From the NCBI RefSeq assembly GCF_022682495.2, contig NC_071396.1, forward strand, positions 58,793,159 through 58,857,158: a stretch of 64,000 nt of DNA, in the 5' to 3' direction. A program made the translations under genes and the position numbers. The first letter of the stretch is position 1. The number at the start of each line of letters is the position of its first letter. The notes beneath the pieces were generated by a model that did not search any database, was not told where the DNA came from, and saw only the letters and a program-made list of their open reading frames with translations. Below, in pieces: positions 29,095 through 40,978 of the stretch. This DNA comes from Desmodus rotundus. Taxonomy: Eukaryota; Chordata; Mammalia; Chiroptera; Phyllostomidae.

Positions 29095-31714
29095 CATTCT
29101 CACTTTCTTGGACTGGCCCTCCTGCATTCTCAGGGCCCCACCCTCCCCTAGCTAACCAGTGGGCCCAGGCCTAACCCGTGAGAGGCTGCAGTAGTTGGCT
29201 CAGGGATGCAAGTGAGATTTGGGCCTAGCCAATCAGAATCACCAAGCTGCTGCTGGACTTGAGAACAAGATTTTCTGCAGAGTTGGCTGGGCTGGTGGAG
29301 TGTTGTCTGAAACTGCTGTTATATCTTTGTTAACACCTTTCTGAGGATGAAGCCAGCCCAAAGTACAGCAGAGCCAAGATAGGGAACAAAGCACAGAAGC
29401 GAATATTCAGCTCCTGGACCCATCTGTTTCTGAGTGTGATCCTGCTGGGTTTCCAAGAACAGGAGCCAATGCAGCTCCTTTTTGGCCCAAGCCAGTCTGA
29501 ATTAGGGTTCTGTGCCTTGTGACTAGAAGAACCCTGATGAATGTGAATGAAAAGGGAGTTACACTGGGGAGATGCTTGGGGGCCGAAGGCATGGAGAAAG
29601 ACCCAGCTCTGCCACAAGATTTTTTTGTGATGGAAACTCTGGGTGGGCTTGAAGGGGGAGCCAGTGTTAGTGAAATGAAGGGGGGGAAGAGTAGAAGGAC
29701 ATTTTTGGGGGTAGAGGAACCCTATGAGCAAAGGCTGCTAGAATCAGTGTTGATTTTAATGAGACAAGACTCTTGGCACCTTGGTTCAAATGGAATCCAA
29801 CATCTTATTCGTAATTTTTGTACTTGCAAATGGCAACAAGCTTCTTACAGTTTGATCCAGAAATTCTAGAAAATAACGTCACATTAATATTATCTACAGA
29901 GTGAGAAATAATCACATATGACCTTCCATCATGGGCCTTGGAACCTTAAAGGGAATGTAGATCCCATTTTACAGGACACAACAGCCAGGCCCAAAGGCTC
30001 TTTTGTACAAATAACCCTTCTAAGGACACTTTTGTACAGACAGAAAGTAGAACAGGAGTTTATACTTTCACATCAGTCTCCACACTGAAGAGGAGAACAT
30101 ATGTACATATTTTGGTGAACATTCTCAATTGCCCACTTACTGGAGTGAGCTTTGTGATTCCAAAGAGTGTCTGTTTTTGCAGCTCTGGGGGAATGGGAAC
30201 ATTTTCCTTCTTATCTTGCTGAGATTTCTTTTACCAGCATAGTAAAGGCTTAGAGTTTTCAAGGCTTAATGTTGACATTTTGTTATTTGGCAAGAAGAGG
30301 AAGGAAAAAAAAAAAAAAGGCAGGCTCAGCAAGTTTGAACCATAGACTCTGGAAAGGCAGGGAACAGAAGAGGATTAACAAGTAAGGGACTTGGAGCATC
30401 TGTCACCTGCATCCATGGTGAGAAACGGCAGGCTCTGAGTGTGCTTTGAGGAGCAGTTGCTATCTGTGGATACATCCTGACCCAAGGTGCTTAAATACAG
30501 AGATTATTTTCCCTTGATGAAGTGAGGTCAGGAGGCAGCAGTCGAGGGTTCATTCCGGGCTCCATGATCTCATCAGTGCCCTGTTCCCTCTACATTTATG
30601 CTCTGCTATCTTAGTCTTGGCTCCTATCCTCAAGGTGGCCCTCCCATCACACAATGGCAGTTGTAGCTCCAATGGTCCTGTCCGCTCTACTGTTAGGTAG
30701 GAAGATGGAAAAAGGGCTGGGGTTGAAGAGTGAAAAGAAACCATGCTGTCAGTTGTCATACCTTCTGTTTGAGGAGTTTTCCCATGAGCTTCTTTTAGTA
30801 ACTCTTGCTTTCACCTTGCTCATTAAAAATTGCTGATTTGGCCACCACTCTGTAAGGGATCCTGGAATATGCAGGGTTTTTTTTTTTTCCCTTTTGAGTT
30901 AGTCACATGTGCCCCTAATAAATTAGTAAGGAAGAAAGAAAGTGGATATTAGGGAGGCATCTGGCCATCTTTGCTACATTAACTCAAGAATGTGAAGAAT
31001 CAGCAAATGAACTAACTGGTGGTACCACCACATCACCCCAGCTTATTGTAATTTTACACTTTCCCATAGCCACTCAAATAGGTATTTTTAAAACTTTACA
31101 AATTTAACATCCTAGATACAATGAAACCCTCCATGTGACCTCCCTTCCTAATTCCTTCCCCTGACTCCTACGGCAGGTAACCACTATCCTACTATCTTGA
31201 ATTTTGTGTTTATCAATGTAGCAAATGGACATGTATCTGTGAACAAGGTGTAGCCCTGTCTCGTTTCCTTTAAATTAATCAAGTGGGTTTATACTGATCC
31301 TTTTCTCCCACAAGTTGCTTTTTTTCATTCGATTTTGTTTGAGGGATTTATCTATGTTGATACTGCTAACTACTGTATATATAAACATCATTGTCAATTC
31401 TGTCACACAGGTTGTTTCCAAACTGAAAGCAGATGGCATTCTGATGCACAGCCTTGTGTCTGACTTTCTGGTTTACTCATGTGTGGGGAAGAGCTTTTTT
31501 CAGCTGTAACTGTGGAAACAGAACAGCTGGTGTCATGGGCTATGCATCTTCAACTTCACTCGCTGCTGCCAGAGTTTCCTTCCAAGTGTCACAGCCATTG
31601 CTGAAGCAGGGAGGTAGCATACACAAGGGCATAATTTCAGAACAATTACACACTCTCCTTCACAAGTACCTGCGTGTCTCATCCACAGTGATTATCAAGA
31701 GCCTAGAGAGTGGG
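29095..31714. other. Intergenic, no gene seen
   Basis: No coding gene recognised. The ORF at 29519-29869 has no family features. About 31030-31714 resembles diverged antisense L1M sequence ('ggcaggtaaccactatcc', 'ctgtcacacaggttgtttccaaactg'). A 13-A run lies near 30306. Confidence 0.4.
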
Positions 31715-31731
31715 TCCATAAAACAAATCTT

Positions 31732-33443
31732 TTTAAAAGTATTTTTGATTATGCTATTACAGTTTTCCCAATTTTTCCCTCTTTATTCCCCCTCCGCCCT
31801 GCCCCCCCAACCCTCTCACATTCCCCCACTTAGTTCATGTCCATGGGTTGTACATATAAGTTCTTTGAGTCCTCTGTTTCCTATACCATTTTTCATCTCT
31901 CCCCATCTATTTTATGCTTACTAATTATGTTTCTTCTTCCCTATACCATCTCCCCCCTATTCCTTCCTTCCCTCTCCCCACTGAACTCCCTCTGTGTCAT
32001 GTCCATTTCTCTGATTCTGTTCCTGTTCTGGTTGTTTCTTAGTTTTTGTTTTCATTGCTTTTCTTTTTGGTTTATTTGTTGATAGTTGTGAGTTTGTTGT
32101 TATTTTATTGTTCATATTTTTGATCTTCTTTTTCTTAGATAAGTCCCTTTAACATTTCATAGAATAAGGGCTGGATGATGATGAACTCCTTTAAGTTGAC
32201 CTTATCTGGGAAGCTCTTTATCTACCCTTCCATTCTACATGATAGCTTTGCTGGATAGAGTAATCTTGGATGTAGGTCCTTGTCTTTTATGACTTCAAAT
32301 ACTCTCTCCAGCCCCTTCTTGCCTGCAAGGTTTCTTTGAAGAGATCAGCTGATAGCCTTATGGGAACTCGTTTGTAGGTAACTCTTTCCTTTTCTCTTGC
32401 TGCTTTTAGGATTTTCTCTTTATCTTTCATCTTGGGTAACTTAATGAAGATGTGCTTTGGTGTGTTTCTCTTTGGGTCCAACTTCTTTGGGACTCTCTGG
32501 GCTTCCTGGAAGTCTATTTCCTTTGCCAGATTGGGAAGTTTTCCTTTATTATTTGTTCAAATAAGTTTTCAATTTCTTGTTGTTTTTCTCCTTCTGGCCC
32601 CTATAATTCGGATATTGGAATGTTTCAGGTTGTCCCATAGAATCCTCATCCTCTCTTCATTTTTTTGGATTCTTGTTTCTTCGTTCTGATCTGGTTGGGT
32701 GTTTATTTCTTCCTTTTGTTTCAAATCATTGCTTTGAGTCCTGGTTTCCTTCCTGTCACTGTTGGTTCCCTGAATATTTTGCTTTATTTCATTTTGGGTA
32801 GCCTTCATTTGTTCTTTCATTTTTTGACCAAGCTCAATCAGTTCTGTGAGCATTTTGATTACCAGGGCTTTAAATTCTCCATCATATAGGTTGGCAATCT
32901 CCTCATCACTTAGTTCTGAGGTTTTGCTATGTTCTTTCATTTGGGTCATATTTCTTTGTCTTGGCACAGCTGATAGGTTGTAAGGGGGTGAGGCCTTAGG
33001 TATTCACCCTGGCAGGGCAACCCTCTTTGCTGAGCTTAGGTGCTTCCTTTGGGGGAGGGGCCAGAGAGGGAACAGTGCAGCTCTCCTGCTCATCTCTAGT
33101 GCACTTTCCAACAGACTCTTGTGTGAGACTGGGAGTTTCTCCCACCTCTACAGCCCCAGCCTTAGCCCACAGTCAGCTGAGTCTCAGTTTTCCCCATAAG
33201 TCAGTCCCTCCCCCACTGCTCATGGAGCTGGGCAGTCAGCCCTGCCCCTCAGCCACGTCACCTTACCGGTCTGGTTGTTCTGGTTGATTTTTTCTTTAAT
33301 TCCTTGGTTGTCAGAGTTCCATGCAGTTTGATTTTCCGGTGCTTTTGGTGGTTTATTGATTTTAGATTGGTTGTTATCCTCCTTTTGGTCGTGTGAGGAA
33401 GCCAAGGGTTTCTACCTACCCCGCCATCTTGGCCGGGACTCAT
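31732..33443 (-). mobile_element. HAL1 element (ORF1-only L1 derivative), copy 1, complete
   Basis: Minus-strand element, 1,712 bp, flanked by a perfect 17-bp duplication TCCATAAAACAAATCTT (31715-31731, 33444-33460). The 5' end (right) has 'cggccaagatggcgg'. ORF1-like protein runs from about 32967 to 32143 and is followed directly by about 400 bp of 3'UTR, with no ORF2 anywhere. This is the known HAL1 (half-L1) organisation, which depends on L1 machinery in trans. Confidence 0.85.
32143..32967 (-). pseudogene. HAL1 copy 1 ORF1, broken
   Basis: L1 ORF1p-like RNA-binding protein. The N-terminal part reads RNMTQMKEHSKTSEL then LSDEEIANLYDGEFKALVIKMLTE, a coiled-coil start typical of L1 ORF1p. 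The C-terminal part, in another frame, reads PKHIFIKLPKMKDKEKILKAAREKERVTYK, the RRM/CTD region. The frames are separated by stops (32569 and 32287), so no full protein is made. Confidence 0.75.
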
Positions 33444-33460
33444 TCCATAAAACAAATCTT

Positions 33461-33760
33461 GATGAGGCACTCTATTTAGCTGACTCAAGCATAACATCTG
33501 ATATATTGGTATTAAAAAAACTGGTGTAGAAGCCAGCTCAAGATTCATTTATACATTTAAAATGTTTTATTTGGAAATTTAATGCACATACAATTTTGAA
33601 TGTCTTTTTCTTTGTTTCCTGTTCTTGTCATGCTTTATATATAAAGAGAAGTGTCATCCTTTTCACCATAATTTATGGAGGTTGCCCCTCCACCCCTCCC
33701 ATTTCTTCTCATTCAGGTAAGCCATGATTTGCAAAAGTGGGAGGTCCAGCCCTGAAATAC
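33461..33760. other. Non-genic, source of a 120-bp duplication
   Basis: 33488-33607 occurs again at 34490-34609 with one mismatch (see findings). Otherwise unremarkable AT-rich sequence. Confidence 0.6.
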
Positions 33761-34255
33761 CAGGTTAGGGTCTTTGCACATGTGGCTCCTTCTGCTTGGA
33801 ATGCTTCTGCTCAAACACTAGACTTTCTTGACCTACCAAGGAAGATAGGCACCCCTTCTCCCTGTACTCAGGTGTTTGCTGAACAGATGCATATATGTGC
33901 CTGCCATGGGCTAGGCACTGCTCTAAGGTACTTCACCTCCAATGGCCTGTTTAACCCTCCTAGCAAATGAGAAAGGAAAGGGCTATTATCCTTACAGATG
34001 ATAAAACAGCCTCAGAGAGGTTCAGTGACTTGGCCATGCTCACCTCACTGGTAATTGGAGAGCTGTGATTCAAACCCAGGCCTCCTGGCTCCACAGCCAT
34101 GCTCTTAGATGCTGTGTTATGTTGTCCCTCCTTCATTCATCACCCTTTGTAATGCACTATTTATTTGTTATATTTGATTATTATGATCTCTTCTAGGGTA
34201 CCCAGCACAAGGCCTGCTCCCTTGTAGTTGCTCAATATACACTGATTAAATGAAT
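33760..34255 (+). repeat. L2 with nested MIR
   Basis: L2-like text at 33760-33880 ('gtctttgcacatgtggctccttctgcttggaatgctt') resumes at 34140-34255 ('agggtacccagcacaaggcctg...ttgctcaatatacactgattaaatgaatg'). A MIR at about 33884-34140 ('gccatgggctaggcactg', 'gtgacttggcc', 'gattcaaacccaggcc') sits between. Confidence 0.75.
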
Positions 34256-34438
34256 GTAAACATTTTTGTTCCTTTAGGTGATCAAAATATGCACTTCACC
34301 CAAAATTTCTCTTTTATGGACTGAAGGGATATGAGGCTGGGAGAAGTCAGAAGCCCTAGACCAGACCCCCAGAACAGAGCACTGATAGATGATGGATGCT
34401 CAGAGGGCAGAGGCAGGTCACTCTAGACCTGCCCGTGG

Positions 34439-34609
34439 ACAGAGATTCTAACTGGAGCCAGAATCAGATGCATATATATGCAATATATCAGCATAACATC
34501 TGATATATTGGTATAAAAAAAACTGGTGTAGAAGCCAGCTCAAGATTCATTTATACATTTAAAATGTTTTATTTGGAAATTTAATGCACATACAATTTTG
34601 AATGTCTTT
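34439..34609 (+). repeat. Templated insertion containing a 120-bp duplicate of 33488-33607
   Basis: The inserted stretch is bounded by an 11-bp direct repeat CCTGCCCGTGG (34428-34438 and 34610-34620). 34490-34609 copies 33488-33607 with a single difference. Confidence 0.75.
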
Positions 34610-34931
34610 CCTGCCCGTGGAAAGAAGGAGCTAGTGAAGGCTTCCCTGAAGAAGGAACTTTGGGTTAAGTTTTACAGAATTAATAGAAGTACGCTGAAGC
34701 ACAGAAATCTAGCCTGATAGGACCTGGGTTTGGAAGTGTTACCACCTTTCGTGAAAGTTCAGTTTCATCCTCAAATGACCTCTATTCAGGTTGGGAGGAA
34801 CCATGCAGGAAAATAGGAACAATGGTGGGACATTTACAGATGTCTGTGTACCAGTGAAAGGGTCAAATGTTTTCCACTCACCCCTTTTACAAAATCATTT
34901 AGTGCTTTGCAAAGAAAAGCAAGTCAAGTCT

Positions 34932-35209
34932 TGGCTGGGTAGCTCAGTTGGTTGGAGTGTTGTCCTGTGCACCAAAAGTTGTGGGATTGATCCCCGGTCA
35001 GGGCACATACCTAGGTTGTGGGTTTGATCCCTGGTTGGGGTGTGGACAGGAGGTAACTGAATGATGTTTCTCTCTCACATTGATGTTTTCTTTCACACAT
35101 CAATGTTTCTCTCTCTCTCTCTCCTTCCTCTCTCTCTAAAATCGATAAACATATCCTCGAGTAAGGATTAAATAAAAATAATTGAGACTTCTTCTTAAAA
35201 GAAAAAAAA
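34932..35209 (+). mobile_element. Ves-type SINE (plus strand)
   Basis: The only plus-strand SINE of the set: tRNA-like head 'ggctgggtagctcagttggttgga', B-box-like 'ggattgatccccggtcagggc', TC-rich body, and A-rich tail at 35200-35209. Flanks AAGCAAGTCAAGTCTT (34917-34932) and AAGCAGGTCAAGCTTT (35210-35225). Confidence 0.88.
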
Positions 35210-35225
35210 AAGCAGGTCAAGCTTT

Positions 35226-36060
35226 GTTCTCTGTGATTTCTTTCATTTGAAACCATGCTTCTTCCCCCCTAGCTCCTCTCCTCCTGTGTATCTGGAAGCC
35301 TTTTGGATTTCTGTAAGTCTCCTTTGAGACTGCAGCTATCCTAGGGGTGAGGTGACTAGTAAGAATAATTGGCTGCTGACCTCTTCATTGTTGGCTTGCA
35401 TGAGGGCAGGCATGGGCAGGGACACAGTGAGCAAGGCTGGTCTCTGGGGGGTGCTTTCAGAGTTGGGCTGAGTGGAGCAGGAGGGCTACCTCCAACCTCT
35501 GGAAGCAGAAGTGGCCTGCGGCCCAGGCTGGCCAATGAGAGCACCATGGTCCCTTGGATGCAGTGATAGTTCAGAAAGGTCATGTGATTTTACTTTGTCC
35601 CATGAGAGGAAGTCCCAAGCTTTTGTCTGTACCAGTAGGAAAAAGAGAAGGTGCTGGGGTCATAAGTGAGAAGCTGTAAGCCTGGAGTTCATTGCAGGCA
35701 GACTTCACCTCTACGTGGGAGGGCCAGTGAATGAGTGCAGCTGGCATAGATAAAACCAGAATCAGGAGACAGGCTTCTGAATGGACTTTTTCAACACCTG
35801 CATCCATGTGGGCATGAGGTCCTGGACTTCCAATGACTTGGACTTCTCTACCATATTATAAAGCCAGTCTGGGTTAGGTTTCTGGCACGGGCTACTGAGA
35901 GGATCCAGAACAGAAGAAAGTTGGCTTAATTCAGGTATACATGAGAGAAAGCACACACACTCATTTATGCAAAACCACACAACAGATTTGCTTGGGTACC
36001 TGCATGAACCTACAGGCCCAGGGCTACAGTCACACAACAGAGACACACATGCACAAATAA
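35226..36060. other. Intergenic, no gene seen
   Basis: Unrecognised, possibly old repeat-derived sequence; no coding signature. Confidence 0.4.
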
Positions 36061-36900
36061 ATTTCAAATGATTTAAAAATGTGCAGCCAAAACAAAAGTA
36101 CACATCCTTTGATCTAGAAGTTCCATTTCTGGGAAGCTGCCCCAAGGACAGAATAAAGGATGCATCCCAAGACTTGGCTTCAAGGAATTTCCCTATAGCG
36201 CAACTTGTAATAAAAAGGAAGTTGGCAACAATCTGGATTCCAGTAAGGGAGTGGTTGAATCACTGTAGTAGAACACAATAGCATGCGAGTCAGCTCTCAA
36301 AATGAAAGGCACAGCTGTTTACTTATGTGGAAGATAAGCATCATTTATTGTGGACTAAAAAAAAGCTTGAAAATGGTCTGAATGCCACACACCCATTTGG
36401 GTAAAATAGAAGTCAGAATTAGCATGGAATAGGGACTGGGTGTAACTGAGGTTTGTTCCTAATCTTGTGATTGTGGTGCTCTTCCTAGTCTTGTAGAACA
36501 TGAGTATTGCTTTGCAGGTGGGAAAAAACAAACTTGATTTTGAAAAGAAATATGTATTCTACAGACATATACCCTCCTACATGGGAAAATGAGGTTAGTG
36601 TGTACATTGGAATAGAAACATTTCTTATAAAGCATCAGGTTGGAAACAACCTTGATGTCTAGCAATAGGGGATTGATGAAAGAAATCAAAGGGCAGTCAT
36701 TCAATGATGATGCAGTTGTTAGAGAGGAAGTTCTAGATACGCTCTGATGAGGAAGAGTGTCCAAGATATACAAAGTGGGGGGAAAAGCAGAATAGTGTTT
36801 ATAGTGTGTGATCATCTGTATAAGAATAGCTCTATGCATATATAAACATAAAATATTTCTAGAAGGACCCACAGAAAGCAGAACAACCTATGCCTGGAGA
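36060..36900 (+). repeat. Old L1 3' region (L1M-like)
   Basis: Plus-strand L1-like end of ORF2 and 3'UTR: 'gatctagaagttccatttctgggaa', 'ggttggaaacaaccttgatgtctagcaataggggattg', 'gtgatcatctgtataag'. Diverged and with internal rearrangement. Confidence 0.6.
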
Positions 36901-38760
36901 AGGAAATTGGTGTTCTGGGGTGAGCAGGGGAGAAAGGCTCATGTTAGCTGCATGTCAAGCCACCTATACCTTGAGTTAAAACACCATTTGCATGTGTTCC
37001 CTATTCAAAATCATGGCTTAAACATAAAGAAAAAGAAAGCATGGTCATGCTTAGAGAAGCACACCACAGAGAGATCCAAACATGCTGCAGAAGCATCTGC
37101 TCATCCCGACATACAAGCACTTCCTGGAAGACCCACATGTGTGTTTTTGTGCATAAGAGCTCAGTGCTGGTGCTCCCCTCCCTTGACTGCATTCTGCAGG
37201 TGGCTGTGGATCCCATAGTGCTGGATACTGGGTAGTGTAAGGGGCCTCTGTGCGGGCAGGAGCAGTGGCAGTTCAGTGCTCTGCCTCTTTATTTCCCTCT
37301 TGTTGAAATGCCAGTTTTCTGCTTGGCTGGCGTGGCTTCTGCAGAATCCCTTCTGTTAACAAACTGCACTGAAGAGCAGAGCAATTAGCCTATAAACTAT
37401 TTTAAATTTAATTGAGAGTCTTGATATTTCTGTGAGAGGGTGACCTCTTGGCCTCATCTCTGCCCTGTGTGGTGAAGGAGAGAGCGGAGGGGCTAAAGGC
37501 AGGGGCAAAGGCAGATTGTCCATGGGTGGGGATGCTGCTCAGGGCAGACTCCAGAGCCGAATACTTAGAACCATGGCCCTGTGGGTCCGTGACCCCTTCT
37601 GGCTTATCCCTACATGCTAGAGTGTGCAGGCTCGGGATTCATTCATCCAATTGTGTATTTACTGAACACCTATTATGTGCCAGGCACTGTTTTAAGCACT
37701 GATAACCAGTGGTAAATGGAGCAGACAAAGTCCTTGTTCTCTCAAGCTCATATTATATCCGGGAGGCAGATAGTAAGCAAAGCAATAACAAAGCAAGATG
37801 ACTCCAGAATAAAATGGGAAGATAGCAAACAGAATGGGTGGGGAATTCTATTGTCACATTTCTGCTGAGAAATTGAGGGTGGGAAGATGCAGACATAATA
37901 AGAGCTTTCTAGGTAGAGCAAACAGTAGGTACAAAGACCCTGAGGTATGTCCAGACTTGACTAATTTGGGCAACACCAAAGGTTAAAATGGCCAAAGCAT
38001 GGAATAAAGGGAAGAGTGAGGAGAGACTGGCAGGGCCCTCCTAGTACGCTGGCACTGCTCCTATGGTACTCACAGCAGTCTTGTGGAAGGAGATGTGTTA
38101 TCCACATAGCCTCAGAGAGGGGAGGGGCCTTGCCTAAGTTACCTAACAGGAGTTCCACAGGATCCAGGGCTGCTCAGCCGGAAGAACAGCCCAGGCACCC
38201 TGGTTTGTGTGCTCACATGGTTTTCCCTGGCAAAGGGAACAGGTGGTCCTAAGGGCAGGTGCTAGGGGCAGGGAGGTATACCCACTGAGTGAGGAGGAGC
38301 TTTTCAACTGAACCATCTGGCCATGGAATGCTATGCCTGTAAGGTGGTGAGCCTCTTGTCCTGGGAGGTATTCAAGCAAAGACTGGGCAACCAGTTGAGA
38401 GGATTTTATAGAGTTAACTCTAATGTTGAGCACTGTGAACCCGTATCAGTGTTTTCCAGTTGCTGGCCTGGGCCATTTCAAGGACTTGATAGGCAGTGTG
38501 CCCACCTGTGAGGGAGGCTGGGTATGCTACTCGCCTTTCTTGGCCATTTCCTCAGTTATGAGATGGAGGTAACAGTAATACTTAATGGTGTGTTAAAGGA
38601 GCTAATGCGTCAAATGAGTGGAAGAGAGCCTGCCTGGTTCGTGGGAGACGTGTGTGTGTGTGTGTGGCTGGCGAGGGGGCGGCTGCTGTATTATTTCAGC
38701 AGCCTGTGGGCTTTCATCCACTTTCTGTATCATCTCTTTTTTTGATTTGAAAACTTCAAA
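36900..38760. other. Intergenic, old repeats only
   Basis: 37640-37940 has 'tttactgaacacctattatgtgccaggcactgttttaagcactg', a start shared by several old mammalian repeats; not assigned to a family. A short (GT)n lies at about 38651-38664. No gene seen. Confidence 0.4.
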
Positions 38761-40170
38761 CCATATATATGGTTAAAAAAAATCCTACCATTCAAAAGGA
38801 TCAACAAGGAAGAGTTTCCCTCCAACCCCTGGCCCTGTGTTGCTCCCAGAGGCCCCCATTGCCAGCATTTTTTAAGGGGGTGGGGTTGTCCTTCCAGAGA
38901 TACTCCACACATAAGCAGATGTGCCTTTTCCTTCACAAATTGCAGAAGTCTATATATACTATATACTCCTCTGCATTTGGCTTCTTCCCCTCACTCCATC
39001 AAAACCACATACATTGATTGAACAATTTAAATTTTCTCAATAGAAAATATATTCTCATAGGGTTTAAAAACTACAGTGATCTATATTGAGAGTTTCTCTC
39101 TCCTTTCTGTACCTGACCCCAGACAGGTAAGCACTTATACTAGTTTCTAAGGGATTCTTTCCCTTTCAGTGTTTCTTCATGTAAATACAAACACACAAAT
39201 AGGCAGCCTATTCCCAGACCTGGTTCCTACACAAAGACCTTACACTGAACACACAGTTCTGTATTGTATGTTGCTCCCCTCTACCCCTGGTAATGTCTAC
39301 CAGCATGAAGATTTTTCCATATCCGCCTCAGAGCCTCCCATTCCTGTTAACAACTGTGTGGTGTTCCATCATATGCCTAAAGTAGAGTTTCTGTAACTGG
39401 CTCCTGGGTGGGTTGTTTTCAACATTTTCACTCTTCCAAACAGCACTATAAGCTCCTCTGATATACCATTGAAAACAGATCATTTCATGGTACCTGGGTA
39501 TTCCTGCAGGACCCAAGCTCAGCAATGGGGTTGCTGGGTGACATGAAGGACAAATACAGCTTTCCCTCTAGAGGTGTCCACTTTGCACTCCCACCAGCAA
39601 CGGACCTATCTCCCGGTGTTGCCAACACAGTGTGTCAGCACCTGAGAAAAGTGCCATTCTAACAGAAGAAATTATATTTCATTGTCTTTAATTTCCATTT
39701 CTCTTACCATATGTGAAACCAGGCATTTCATATCTTTAGGGCCTTTGAGTTTCCTATTTACTTAAATAATATACCATTTATTTTTTTAAAAAGTTAAAAA
39801 TAATGTTGAGTTTCCTTTTTAAAACAACCATGTGTTCATATTCTTTGTTCATTTTTTATTGGGTTATCTTTTATTGATTTCTAGGAGCTCTTTATATATT
39901 GGTTAAATTAGACCAAACTATGGCCTGTGGGCTAACTCAGGCCCACTGACTTATTTTTTGAAAACGAAATTCTATGGGTACACAACCACAATCATTGTCT
40001 TTGGTTGCTTGCATACTACAACAGAGAAGTTGAGTAGTTGCAACAGAGACTTTATAGCCTAAAAACTGTAAATATTTACCTTGTGGCTCATTTTAGAAAA
40101 AAGGTTGCTGACTCCATATTAAACTTTTATGATATAAGTTGCAAATTTTTCGCCCAATTTGTCATTTATC
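38760..40170 (-). repeat. Old L1 (L1M-like), minus strand, split by a hAT-like element
   Basis: Antisense L1 text in order: 'ggttgttttcaacattttcac', 'tcccaccagcaacgg', 'gttcattttttattgggtt', 'aggagctctttatatattgg', then after 40135 'ttgcaaatttttcgcccaatttgtcatttatctttg'. Confidence 0.65.
39909..40132 (+). mobile_element. Old hAT-like non-autonomous DNA element
   Basis: Contains 'aaactatggcctgtgggctaactcaggccc', 'gttgagtagttgcaacagagactttatagcc' and ends 'aaaggttgctgactcc', the text of a common mammalian hAT-type MITE. TTAAA occurs on both flanks but a clean 8-bp duplication was not found. Inserted in the old L1. Confidence 0.6.
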
Positions 40171-40239
40171 TTTGTATATTTTTTCCTTTTGCTTTAAATA
40201 CATTTTAAGTAAATACTAAGTAAATATTAACATAGTTCC

Positions 40240-40489
40240 CTGTGAAGCCGGAAAAGCCAGTGTTCGCGCTGCCTGTCACTACCAGACCCAATAAGCAGAG
40301 ACAGGATTGAATCTCTGTGGGCACTTTATTCAGATGGCTGGTGGTCTGAGAAGACAGTGGGTTTGTACCCTAGCGGACTGTCCTAAATTCCATTTTAAAC
40401 TGACCATTTTTATAAGGAGAAGAAAAGTGTAGGTAAAGGGTTTGGAATTCAGGGAAAAAGTTAATCAGATAAAAACTGCAGTCTTCTTT
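40240..40489 (-). repeat. Possible ERV LTR remnant
   Basis: Antisense text 'ccaataagcagagacaggattgaatctctgtgggcactttattcag' contains a reversed AATAAA with R-like sequence. Its right side is cut by the next LTR. Weak. Confidence 0.35.
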
Positions 40490-40973
40490 TGTTAGGTCAG
40501 AGTCACTCAAGAAACCAGAGGGATGCACCAAGCTAAGGAGCAGGATTTATTAGCGGGGAATAAGAGGAAAAGTGGAGCCAACCTAGGGAGGTTAAGACTC
40601 ATGGGGGTAAGTGGAGCCAACCTAGGGAGGTTAGAACTCTCTCGGTTGTTCTTAGGGCTGAGTTTTTAAGTGCAAAAACCCTCGAAGGGTAACTGGTTGG
40701 GGTGTCAGAGTCTGATTGTCTAGAGCTGGTTGCTGGGTGCCATTTCTGCTGACCATTGTTCTTGATACATCTTGTCAGACTCAAGTTAAAGCTACATCCT
40801 GTTATGCCAGATAGGAAGACCCCAGACCCCAATCTTAGCCAGTGATCTGTTTGTCCCTGGTAGGGTCAGCAGGCAGTTTCCCAGGCAGGCATTTTCCCAG
40901 GCTACAATTTCCCACGGTACAGTTTTCCCGCCTGGTGATTTTCCATTCCTGCTAGGCCTACCTGGGTCTGTCA
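40490..40973 (-). repeat. Solo ERV LTR with target duplication
   Basis: 484 bp, plus-strand reading TGTTAGG...CTGTCA, flanked by a perfect 5-bp duplication TCTTT (40485-40489, 40974-40978). Closely similar to 3576-4021. On its own strand it has a TTAAAAAC TATA-like box and an AATAAA in the correct order. Confidence 0.85.
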
Positions 40974-40978
40974 TCTTT

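Noticed and set aside
29519..29869. 116-residue plus-strand open frame
   Set aside because: No family features or conserved-looking motifs; surrounded by unrecognised intergenic sequence.
34932..35010. tRNA gene
   Set aside because: The A- and B-box-like head belongs to a SINE: it is followed by a TC-rich body, an A-tail and a target duplication, and does not fold as a clean tRNA cloverleaf.
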